DNA of 8,333 nt from Desulfobacteraceae bacterium (GTDB lineage: Bacteria > Desulfobacterota > Desulfobacteria > Desulfobacterales > Desulfobacteraceae), in the NCBI GenBank assembly GCA_030638935.1, contig DAOWDR010000625.1, positions 1 through 8,333 on the forward strand. The letters run 5' to 3'. The position numbers and the translations under genes are program-made. This document shows positions 1 through 6,435 of the stretch, piece after piece. Each line of letters opens with the position of its first letter. The first letter of the stretch is position 1. The notes under the pieces are model-generated. The model searched no databases and had not been told where the DNA came from. It saw only the letters and a list, made by a program, of their open reading frames with translations.

Positions 1-1002
1 GGAGCTGTCACAGATGTCAAAGGCGACAGGCTCAAGGGGCCCAGTGAGCAGAAAACCCCTGACTACTATTTAAGGGTAGTGGATGAAACCGATGATGCTA
101 TTGTTGTATCAGGCGCCAAAGCCCACATTACAGCCGGCCCCTATTGCGACGAAGTACTTGTGATTCCCTGCCGTAATCTGAAAGAAGCTGATAAAGCCAA
201 TGCCGTTGCATTTGCAATTCCCTTGGATACTCCCGGCATCACACAAATTTGCAGACCCAATTTCAGGTATGAGGATATTCATCATTTTCCCACCCCCCAT
301 CCTAAAAGGGGGCATGTTGAATCCCTTATAATTTTTGACAATGTAAGAATCCCCAAGGAAAGGGTTTTTCTGAATGGAGAATGGCAGTTTGCCCAATATG
401 TTGCCTATGCATTTTCAGCCTTTCATAGGTATACGGCGGTCACCTATAAAATTCCCATCCTGGAATATATGACAGGACTTGGCATGCTTGCCGCCGAAGC
501 CAACGGAATTCAAAAGGCTTCCCATATCAAGGAGAGGTATATTGATATGATCAATTATACTGAAACTACTAAAGCCCTTGCCAAGGCAGCGTCCATAGAC
601 CCCGAGGATTTTGGCGGATCAGGACTTTTTGTGCCCAACAGGTTGACCTCAAACATGGCAAAACTCCATTTTGCTTCCAATTTCCATGAATTTGTCCGGA
701 ATATCCAGGATATTGCCGGGGGGCTTATAGTGACCCAGCCCACCTACCAGGACTGGAAACATGAAGAACTGAACCCCTATCTTGAAAAATATATGGGCGG
801 TGCAGGTGAATACACTGCTGAAAAACGCCTCAAGCTCATGAGCATGCTCCATCACATGGTTGCCAGTGATTTCGCAGGATGGCACGAGGTCTGTACCATC
901 CATGCAGAAGGCTCTTTTGCAGCCCAGAGGATGATGCTCTATGCAGAAGCCCCCATGGAAATGTACAAGGAAAAAGCAAGAAAAGTGGTTGGCCTAGACT
1001 AA
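1..1002 (+). CDS. 4-hydroxybutyryl-CoA dehydratase / 4-hydroxyphenylacetate 3-hydroxylase family flavoprotein (C-terminal part, 5' truncated by window)
   Basis: The frame is open from base 1 (GAVTDVKGDR, then the SEQ...DYYLRVV stretch), so the gene starts outside the window. The 333 visible residues are about two thirds of the usual ~490 for AbfD. The family call rests on GAVTDVKGDR, the GAKAHIT segment (99-135), the FDNVRIPKERVFLNGE block, the long helical KASHIKERYIDM region and the hallmark DIAGGLIVTQP (709-741). AbfD binds FAD and a [4Fe-4S] cluster and dehydrates 4-hydroxybutyryl-CoA to crotonyl-CoA. Its cluster ligands are two N-terminal cysteines (not visible here) plus His292 and Cys299 in an H-x3-Y-x2-C-K motif. 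Here that motif reads HRYTAVTYK (424-450): His and Lys are kept, Tyr296 is Ala and Cys299 is Tyr. The catalytic Glu near the C-terminus (Glu455) also appears to be Cys by my alignment from memory. The fold is clear, but a true 4-hydroxybutyryl-CoA dehydratase activity is doubtful. A CoA-linked flavin oxidoreductase or isomerase, or a cluster-free relative, is more likely. Confidence 0.85.
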   Translation, partial: GAVTDVKGDRLKGPSEQKTPDYYLRVVDETDDAIVVSGAKAHITAGPYCDEVLVIPCRNLKEADKANAVAFAIPLDTPGITQICRPNFRYEDIHHFPTPHPKRGHVESLIIFDNVRIPKERVFLNGEWQFAQYVAYAFSAFHRYTAVTYKIPILEYMTGLGMLAAEANGIQKASHIKERYIDMINYTETTKALAKAASIDPEDFGGSGLFVPNRLTSNMAKLHFASNFHEFVRNIQDIAGGLIVTQPTYQDWKHEELNPYLEKYMGGAGEYTAEKRLKLMSMLHHMVASDFAGWHEVCTIHAEGSFAAQRMMLYAEAPMEMYKEKARKVVGLD

Positions 1003-1082
1003 TAACAAGGACTTATAAAAATGGGCCTGTGGCAATAAACGCATAGACAGGGCACAAGCCGAAGCTATGAAAAACAACTATT

Positions 1083-1088
1083 AAGGAG
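1083..1088 (+). promoter_or_regulatory. Ribosome binding site of the FabK-like gene
   Basis: AAGGAG lies 10 bases before the ATG at 1099 and supports that start. The 96-base gap from 1003 to 1098 holds only this site. I see no convincing hairpin-plus-T terminator, promoter or small gene in it. Confidence 0.75.
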
Positions 1089-1098
1089 ACTGAAGATC

Positions 1099-2049
1099 AT
1101 GTTTAAAACATCTATTTGTGATCTATTCAATATTAAATATCCCATTATCCTAGGTGGTATGCTTTGGGTAGGCAAAGCCGATCTGGTTGCTGGGGTATCA
1201 GACGCCGGAGGTTTAGGGGTATTAGGCGCAGGCGGCATGACAATTGAGGAGATTCAATCAGAATTTGAAATCGTAAAAAGTAAAACAGATAAGCCATTTG
1301 GTGTAAATATTCCTTTGGTTCGGCCTGATTCGGAAGATATGATAAATGCAGCCATTAAAGCCGGAGCCAAAGTTATTGTAACATCGTCGGGAAGCCCGAA
1401 AAAATTTACCAAAATGATCCAGGAGCAAAACTGCCGTGTCATGCATGTGGTGGCCAATGTCAAGTTTGCCAAAAAGAGTGAGGAAGCAGGTGTGGACGCC
1501 ATAGCAGCAGAGGGGTATGAGGCAGGCGGGCATAACGGCAAAGATGAAATTACCACCATGGCCTTGATCCCCCAGATCGTGGAGGCTGTGGATATTCCAG
1601 TGGTTGCCGCCGGCGGCATAGCAGACGGAAAAGGATTTGCCGCAGCCCTGTCACTTGGTGCCCAGGGCGTACAAATGGGAACAAGATTTGTTGCAGCCCA
1701 TGAATCTGCAGCCCATGACAATTTCAAGGAAGCATTATTGAAAATAGACGACAATGGTACATGCATTACAGGAAGGACCACCATAGGACCGACCCGGGCC
1801 ATAAAGAACGAACTCACCGACATGATCGTCAAGGCGGAAGGCGAAGGTGCAAGTTCTGAAGAACTTTTTGAAATGATTGGGGAAGGACGTTCCATCATGG
1901 CCTGCATTGAAGGCGACTGTGTACAAGGCTCCATGTATTGCGGCCAGATCGGAGGAAAAATCAAAGAGCTGAAAACATCAAAACAGATAATTGAAGATGT
2001 TATCTCTGAAGCTCAAATTGTTATTAAGCAACTTTCTTCCCTTATTTGA
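1099..2049 (+). CDS. FabK / nitronate monooxygenase-like FMN oxidoreductase (NPD family)
   Basis: A 316-residue TIM-barrel flavoprotein, the normal size for FabK (enoyl-ACP reductase II) and bacterial nitronate monooxygenases. The N-terminus reads LFNIKYPIILGGM followed by VSDAGGLGVLGAGG, the flavin-site start typical of the family. AEGYEAGGHNG carries the conserved His (residue 145), matching the FabK active-site position. VVAAGGIADG and GAQGVQMGTRF form the FMN phosphate-binding loops. The C-terminal GRTTIGPTRAIKN and GDCVQGSMYCGQIGG segments resemble FabK more than fungal 2-nitropropane dioxygenase. FabK reduces enoyl thioesters with NAD(P)H; nitronate monooxygenases oxidise alkyl nitronates with O2. 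Next to beta-oxidation genes and in a likely anaerobe, I infer an enoyl-thioester (probably CoA) reductase or the reverse reaction rather than nitronate oxidation. The neighbouring thiolase follows after 28 bases, suggesting one transcript. The family call is firm; the substrate is unknown. Confidence 0.85.
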   Translation: MFKTSICDLFNIKYPIILGGMLWVGKADLVAGVSDAGGLGVLGAGGMTIEEIQSEFEIVKSKTDKPFGVNIPLVRPDSEDMINAAIKAGAKVIVTSSGSPKKFTKMIQEQNCRVMHVVANVKFAKKSEEAGVDAIAAEGYEAGGHNGKDEITTMALIPQIVEAVDIPVVAAGGIADGKGFAAALSLGAQGVQMGTRFVAAHESAAHDNFKEALLKIDDNGTCITGRTTIGPTRAIKNELTDMIVKAEGEGASSEELFEMIGEGRSIMACIEGDCVQGSMYCGQIGGKIKELKTSKQIIEDVISEAQIVIKQLSSLI

Positions 2050-2066
2050 ATCATAAGTCCCATAAC

Positions 2067-2071
2067 GGAGG
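2067..2071 (+). promoter_or_regulatory. Ribosome binding site that sets the long thiolase start
   Basis: GGAGG lies 6 bases before the ATG at 2078. The later in-frame ATG at 2144, where homology to other thiolases begins (MNRIAVIDGCRTPF), has no comparable site, only A-rich sequence. The ribosome binding site therefore favours the longer protein. Confidence 0.75.
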
Positions 2072-2077
2072 CAGCAA

Positions 2078-3433
2078 ATGTCCGGCCCTAAAAAAAAGCC
2101 AAAAGAAAATAATATGACACCAAAAAATAGAAGCCAAAAAAATATGAACCGAATAGCTGTTATAGATGGTTGCAGAACTCCTTTTTTACGATCCGGCACA
2201 GGATTTTCAAAATTAATGGGGTGGAAGCTTGGGTCCTATGCAATCCAGGGGCTTTTAGCAAGATTAGGTATTTCCTATGACCTGATTGACCAGGTCATCA
2301 TGGGCTGTGTTGCACCGGATATCGCAACCACCAACATTGCAAGGGAGAGTGCCCTGGGTGCAGGCCTTCCCGATACTGTGCCCGCCCACACCTGCACGGT
2401 TGCCTGTATCTCGGCAAACCAGGCCATCACCAATGCCGCTGCTTTGATCGGGTCGGGCCATGCAGATATCATTGTGGCAGGGGGTGTGGAAACATTTTCC
2501 GATGCAGATATCAGGGTTTCAAAAAAATACAGAAAATTTTTGCTTGATCTTGGCATGTATAAACGTCCCAAAACCATCATGGGCAAACTTGCGCTTTTAA
2601 AAGGGATGACACCCCTTGATTTTCTAAAGCCGGAAAAACCGGCCATATCGGAATATTCAACCGGACTGATCATGGGCGAAAATGCAGACAGGCTCAGCAA
2701 AAGGCTTGGCATCACCCGGAAACGTCAGGATATCTATGCCGAGATGTCTCACAAAAGAGCTATTCAGGCGCAAAACAACGGCCAGTTTGACCGGGATATT
2801 ATCCCTGTTGTCCTGCCCGGAACCGACCAGGTTTTATATGAAGACAATGGTCCCAGAATTGATGCAACAGCCATTAAACTTTCCGGCCTTAAACCACCCT
2901 TTGATCGGAAAAACGGAACGGTCACCGCAGGAAACTCCTCCTTTCTCACCGATGGTGCTTCCGCCGTGCTTCTCATGGGTGAAACAAAAGCAAAAGAACT
3001 GGGGCTGACACCCATGGCCTATATCAAATCTTTTGCCTATTCAGCCCAGGATCCTGTTGAAGAACTGTTACTGGGGCCGGTGTTTTCCATTGCAAAGGTG
3101 TTGAAAAAGCAATCCATGTCCCTTGATGATATCGGAGTTCTGGAAATCCACGAGGCTTTTGCCGCCCAGATGCTGGCTAATATCGACTGCATTGAGTCAG
3201 ATGAATTCGGACAAAAGAAACTGGGTCTTTCTAAAAAATTAGGCTCGGTGGACATTAAAAAACTGAATCTTTACGGCGGTTCACTTTCCATAGGCCATCC
3301 ATTCGGTGCCACCGGTGCCAGGCTTTTGACCACCTGTGCAAGAAGGATGAAAGCTGAAAACCAGCAATACGGCATTGTATCAGGGTGTGCGGCAGGGGCA
3401 GTAGGTAGTGCCATTCTGCTTGAGAATTCTTAA
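2078..3433 (+). CDS. fadI: 3-ketoacyl-CoA thiolase, FadI / trifunctional-protein beta-subunit type
   Basis: A 451-residue thiolase that cleaves 3-ketoacyl-CoA with CoA to acetyl-CoA and a shortened acyl-CoA. The nucleophile is Cys110 in TVACISANQAI. The other catalytic residues are His358 (HEAFAAQ), His407 (GGSLSIGHPFGATG) and Cys437 (SGCAAGAVG). The ACISANQ context, HEAF rather than NEAF, the VETFSDADIRVSKKYRK segment and the NGTVTAGNSSFLTDGASA block match FadI and mitochondrial HADHB rather than FadA or acetoacetyl-CoA thiolases. The partner FadJ-like alpha subunit is the next gene, as in E. coli fadIJ, so an alpha/beta trifunctional complex is likely. The first 22 residues are an extra Lys/Asn-rich stretch with no thiolase homology, supported by the GGAGG site. 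An A8 run at 2090-2097 lies inside that extension. The type call is firm; chain-length preference cannot be read. Confidence 0.92.
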   Translation: MSGPKKKPKENNMTPKNRSQKNMNRIAVIDGCRTPFLRSGTGFSKLMGWKLGSYAIQGLLARLGISYDLIDQVIMGCVAPDIATTNIARESALGAGLPDTVPAHTCTVACISANQAITNAAALIGSGHADIIVAGGVETFSDADIRVSKKYRKFLLDLGMYKRPKTIMGKLALLKGMTPLDFLKPEKPAISEYSTGLIMGENADRLSKRLGITRKRQDIYAEMSHKRAIQAQNNGQFDRDIIPVVLPGTDQVLYEDNGPRIDATAIKLSGLKPPFDRKNGTVTAGNSSFLTDGASAVLLMGETKAKELGLTPMAYIKSFAYSAQDPVEELLLGPVFSIAKVLKKQSMSLDDIGVLEIHEAFAAQMLANIDCIESDEFGQKKLGLSKKLGSVDIKKLNLYGGSLSIGHPFGATGARLLTTCARRMKAENQQYGIVSGCAAGAVGSAILLENS

Positions 3434-3441
3434 AAGTGAAC

Positions 3442-3445
3442 GGAG
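3442..3445 (+). promoter_or_regulatory. Ribosome binding site of the FadJ-like gene
   Basis: GGAG is 8 bases before the ATG at 3454. An in-frame GTG at 3436 lies upstream of this site and would add only six residues, so the ATG is the better start. Confidence 0.75.
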
Positions 3446-3453
3446 AAAAAGCC

Positions 3454-5574
3454 ATGAAATATCTAAATATTAATAAAACCGATGACAATATCCTTATAAT
3501 TACCATAGACTGCCCAGATACCTCTGTAAACACGTTTTCCTCGGAACTTTTTAAAGAAGTTGAATCTGTAGTTGCTGATCTTGAAAAAGATGCCAGGATC
3601 AAGGGCCTTGTTCTCACCAGTGCAAAAAAGGATACCTTTATTGCAGGGGCTGATCTTGAAGAAATCAAAAAGATGACAACCAAAGAAGAAGTGACAACAT
3701 ATGTAAGTCGTGCAAATACTCTTTTAAACAGGATAATTGCCTGGCCCAAACCGGTTGTCTGCGCCATCCACGGTTCCTGCATGGGCGGCGGATTTGAGCT
3801 TGCCCTGGCCGCAGATTACAGGATTGCCTCAAATTCTACAAAAACCGTGTTTGCACTTCCTGAAGTGCAGTTGGGACTTTTTCCCGCTGCAGGCGGCACC
3901 CTGCGGCTTCCCAAACTGATCGGCCTTCCCGAAGCCCTTCCTTTAATCCTTGCAGGTAAGCAGATAAGGGTTAAAAAAGCAAAAAAACTGGGAATTGTGG
4001 ATGAAATTGTTCATCCCCACGGCATGGCAGATGCAGCAGTCAAAATTGCCGTCAGGCTCGGGGAAAAAAAGCTTAATAACAAAAAAATCAAACGCTCAAT
4101 CATAAACAAAGCCCTTGAAAAATATAAGGTGGGACGTGATTTTGTTTTTAAACAGGCACAAAAAGGGGTGATGAAACAGACCAAGGGTCTCTATCCTGCC
4201 CCCCTTGAAATCATAAAATCCATACAATACGGTGTTGAAAATTCAATTGAAGCCGGGATAAAACAAGACATACAGCGGTTTTCAAAGCTGGTTCTTTCCC
4301 CTGAGTCAGATGCATTGACCAACCTGTTTTTTGCCATGAACAAGAGAAAAAAGAATCCAATGGAAGGAAAAGCAGTTAAGGTGAAAAAGCTGGGCATTCT
4401 GGGTGCAGGGCTCATGGGCCACGGTATAGCAGGGGCGTCCACAGACCTTGTGGACACCATCCTTTTAAAAGATATGTCCCTTGAAAATGCAGCCAAAGGA
4501 ATCAAAGAGGTGACCAAAGGGCTTGCCATCAGGGCAAAATCCGGGGGCATCACAAAATTTGAACAGGATACCATGACAAATAAGCTCATCCCCTGCAAAG
4601 ACTATACTGGTTTTGCAGGTACCGATCTTGTCATTGAAGCGGTTTTTGAGGACCTTGAGTTAAAGAAAAAAATTCTCAATGATGTTGAAGAGGCCTGTGG
4701 TGAAAAAACCATCTTTGCATCCAATACATCCTCACTTCCCATCACTCAGATTGCAAAGGCAAGCAAACGTCCTGAAAACGTGATCGGCATGCACTATTTT
4801 TCCCCTGTGAGAAGCATGCCCCTTCTTGAGATCATAACAACGGACAAAACAGCGGACTGGGTCACGGCCACAGCCATTGATTTTGGCATCAAACAGGGAA
4901 AAACCTGCATTGTTGTAAAGGACGGGCCCGCCTTTTATACCACCCGTATCCTGGTTCTCATGCTCAATGAAGCCATGCTCCTGGTGGAAGAAGGGGTTGA
5001 TATCCATACCATTGATGATGCCATGACGAAATTTGGGTACCCGGTTGGTCCCATCACCCTGGTGGATGAAGTGGGAATGGATGTCGGGGTACATGTGGGC
5101 GAGGTCATGGAAAAATCCATTAAAGACCGCAATATTAAAACCTCCTCTGTGCTGGCTAAATTATTTGAGCAGGGATTTTTGGGAAGAAAAAATAATAAGG
5201 GTTTTTATAAGTACAAGGGCAAGGGCGGGAAAAAAGATGCCAACCCGGATGTAAACAAGATCCTTAAAACCAAACCAGTTAAAAATATTGATATTGAAGA
5301 GGTCCAGCACCGTGTCAGCCTGGCCATGGTGAATGAAGCGGTTCTCTGCCTTGAAGAGGGGATCATTGCAACTCCTGAAGACGGTGATGTGGGTGCCATT
5401 TTAGGCCTTGGATTTCCTCCTTTCAGGGGCGGCCCTTTTCGGTATGTGGATAAAACCGGCATCTCCTTTATCATCTCCAAGATGGAAGAGTTGACCAAAA
5501 AACACGGCCCCAGGTTTACACCGGCAAAACTCCTTTTGGATATGGCAGGCAAAAAGGAGAAATTTTATAAATAG
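3454..5574 (+). CDS. fadJ: Bifunctional enoyl-CoA hydratase / 3-hydroxyacyl-CoA dehydrogenase (fatty-acid oxidation alpha subunit)
   Basis: A 706-residue protein, close to E. coli FadJ (714). The N-terminal crotonase domain spans about residues 1-190: FIAGADLEEI gives the oxyanion-hole strand, and GSCMGGGFE and LPEVQLGLFPAAGG carry the two catalytic glutamates (residues 115 and 137, matching Glu119 and Glu139 of FadB). A linker helix leads to the NAD-binding domain, with the Rossmann motif LGILGAGLMGHG near residue 310, SNTSSLPIT, and the catalytic His447 in GMHYFSPV. DGPAFYTTRI and GYPVGPITLVDEVGMDVG begin the first C-terminal 3-hydroxyacyl-CoA dehydrogenase domain; a degenerate second copy (HRVSLAMVNEAV...GLGFPPFRGGP) follows. 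All catalytic residues I can check are present. It hydrates trans-2-enoyl-CoA and oxidises the 3-hydroxyacyl-CoA with NAD+, feeding the thiolase encoded 20 bases upstream. The E. coli-style order (thiolase, then alpha subunit) favours FadJ over FadB. Confidence 0.92.
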   Translation: MKYLNINKTDDNILIITIDCPDTSVNTFSSELFKEVESVVADLEKDARIKGLVLTSAKKDTFIAGADLEEIKKMTTKEEVTTYVSRANTLLNRIIAWPKPVVCAIHGSCMGGGFELALAADYRIASNSTKTVFALPEVQLGLFPAAGGTLRLPKLIGLPEALPLILAGKQIRVKKAKKLGIVDEIVHPHGMADAAVKIAVRLGEKKLNNKKIKRSIINKALEKYKVGRDFVFKQAQKGVMKQTKGLYPAPLEIIKSIQYGVENSIEAGIKQDIQRFSKLVLSPESDALTNLFFAMNKRKKNPMEGKAVKVKKLGILGAGLMGHGIAGASTDLVDTILLKDMSLENAAKGIKEVTKGLAIRAKSGGITKFEQDTMTNKLIPCKDYTGFAGTDLVIEAVFEDLELKKKILNDVEEACGEKTIFASNTSSLPITQIAKASKRPENVIGMHYFSPVRSMPLLEIITTDKTADWVTATAIDFGIKQGKTCIVVKDGPAFYTTRILVLMLNEAMLLVEEGVDIHTIDDAMTKFGYPVGPITLVDEVGMDVGVHVGEVMEKSIKDRNIKTSSVLAKLFEQGFLGRKNNKGFYKYKGKGGKKDANPDVNKILKTKPVKNIDIEEVQHRVSLAMVNEAVLCLEEGIIATPEDGDVGAILGLGFPPFRGGPFRYVDKTGISFIISKMEELTKKHGPRFTPAKLLLDMAGKKEKFYK

Positions 5575-5590
5575 ATGCAGTAAAATAAAC

Positions 5591-5596
5591 AGGAGG
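5591..5596 (+). promoter_or_regulatory. Ribosome binding site that sets the GTG start of the SDR gene
   Basis: AGGAGG, a near-perfect anti-16S match, lies 8 bases before the GTG at 5605. It makes GTG the clear start, placed correctly for the N-terminal Rossmann motif that begins at residue 9. Confidence 0.8.
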
Positions 5597-5604
5597 CCAA
5601 CCCC

Positions 5605-6435
5605 GTGAAGAATATCAAAGGAAATGTCGCACTTGTAACCGGTGGATCCAGGGGGCTTGGCCCCCATATCGCCCGCTTTCTGGCAAAAGAGGGGGTAAAT
5701 ATTGCCCTGACTGCCAGGACTGAAAAAGCGCTAGATGAAAGTATTGACTCCCTTGCCCCATTTAATATTGAGGCAAAAGCTTTTCCAGCCGACCTGACAG
5801 ATGCAGCATCAAGGACAAAACTTCTTGAAAACGTAAAAAATCATTTTGGGCCCATTGATATTTTGATCAACAATGCCGGCATGGAGTGGGTATGCGCCTA
5901 TTCCGATATGAGTCCTGAACAGATTGAGGCCATGATCCAGACCAATATGATCGCTCCCATGCTTCTTGCACGCATGGTGATCCCTCAAATGGTTAAACAA
6001 AGAAAAGGGCACATTGTCACCATGTCTTCCCTGGGCGGGAAAAAAGGCTCCCCCTATTCTGCCACCTATGCCGGAACAAAAGCCGGTTTGATCCAGTGGA
6101 CCAGCGGCATCAGGCAGGAATTGAAAGGAACCGGTGTCAGCGCTTCGGTCATCTGCCCGGGGTTTGTCTCAGAATCCGGCATGTTTGCGGTTTATGGAAA
6201 AAAAGCCCCCAAAATCACAGGGGAGACAACCACTGAAAAAGTTGCCCTGGCAGTGATCAGGGCCATTAAAAAAGATATCCAGGAAATTATTGTCAATCCG
6301 GGGCTTATCTGGCCCATGATCTGGCTGGATGCCATAGATCCCGGGATCATGTGCTGGGTGCTTCGAAAATTTGGTGTCTATGAATTTTATCGTAAACAGG
6401 CTGAAGAAAACCAAGACCAGGAGAAAAGGCTTTGA
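5605..6435 (+). CDS. Classical short-chain dehydrogenase/reductase (SDR)
   Basis: A 276-residue SDR starting at GTG. The cofactor motif TGGSRGLG is at residues 12-19, ILINNAG at 87-92, and the catalytic set Ser142, Tyr155 and Lys159 sits in MSSLGGKKGSPYSATYAGTK with the normal 13-residue Ser-to-Tyr spacing. TAR at residues 36-38, after the second strand, has Arg rather than Asp and suggests NADP(H) preference. The C-terminus from about residue 230 to 262 is strongly hydrophobic and aromatic (for example GLIWPMIWLDAI and IMCWVLRKFG) before a charged tail. This is unlike soluble FabG proteins and may attach the enzyme to the membrane or shape a greasy substrate pocket. It begins 30 bases after the FadJ-like gene and its stop overlaps the next start, so it is part of the operon. 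It probably interconverts a hydroxy and keto group on the pathway intermediate; the substrate is unknown. Confidence 0.88.
   Translation: MKNIKGNVALVTGGSRGLGPHIARFLAKEGVNIALTARTEKALDESIDSLAPFNIEAKAFPADLTDAASRTKLLENVKNHFGPIDILINNAGMEWVCAYSDMSPEQIEAMIQTNMIAPMLLARMVIPQMVKQRKGHIVTMSSLGGKKGSPYSATYAGTKAGLIQWTSGIRQELKGTGVSASVICPGFVSESGMFAVYGKKAPKITGETTTEKVALAVIRAIKKDIQEIIVNPGLIWPMIWLDAIDPGIMCWVLRKFGVYEFYRKQAEENQDQEKRL
6419..6423 (+). promoter_or_regulatory. Ribosome binding site and TTTGA stop-start overlap
   Basis: AGGAG, inside the end of the SDR gene, precedes the TTG start at 6432 by 8 bases. The TTG and the SDR stop TGA (6433-6435) share two bases, so translation of the two genes is probably coupled. 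TTG is the only start placed to keep the complete N-terminal Rossmann motif. Confidence 0.7.

Noticed and set aside
109..396. Reverse-strand 95-codon frame opposite the AbfD-like gene
   Set aside because: It is antisense to a strongly conserved coding region and has no recognisable domain.
1003..1098. Terminator or small gene between the AbfD-like and FabK-like genes
   Set aside because: Only weak five-base complementarity (CCTGT/ACAGG) is visible, with no T-run. The only ATG-started frames are a few codons long.
1254..1964. Long reverse-strand reading frame (236 codons) opposite the FabK-like gene
   Set aside because: It is fully antisense to a well-supported gene and its translation shows no recognisable domain. 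It is a by-product of that gene's codon use.
2682..3008. 108-codon + strand frame inside the thiolase gene
   Set aside because: It overlaps the conserved middle of the thiolase in another frame and has no recognisable motif.
3436..3453. GTG start at 3436 for the FadJ-like gene
   Set aside because: The GGAG at 3442-3445 lies downstream of this GTG and is correctly spaced for the ATG at 3454.
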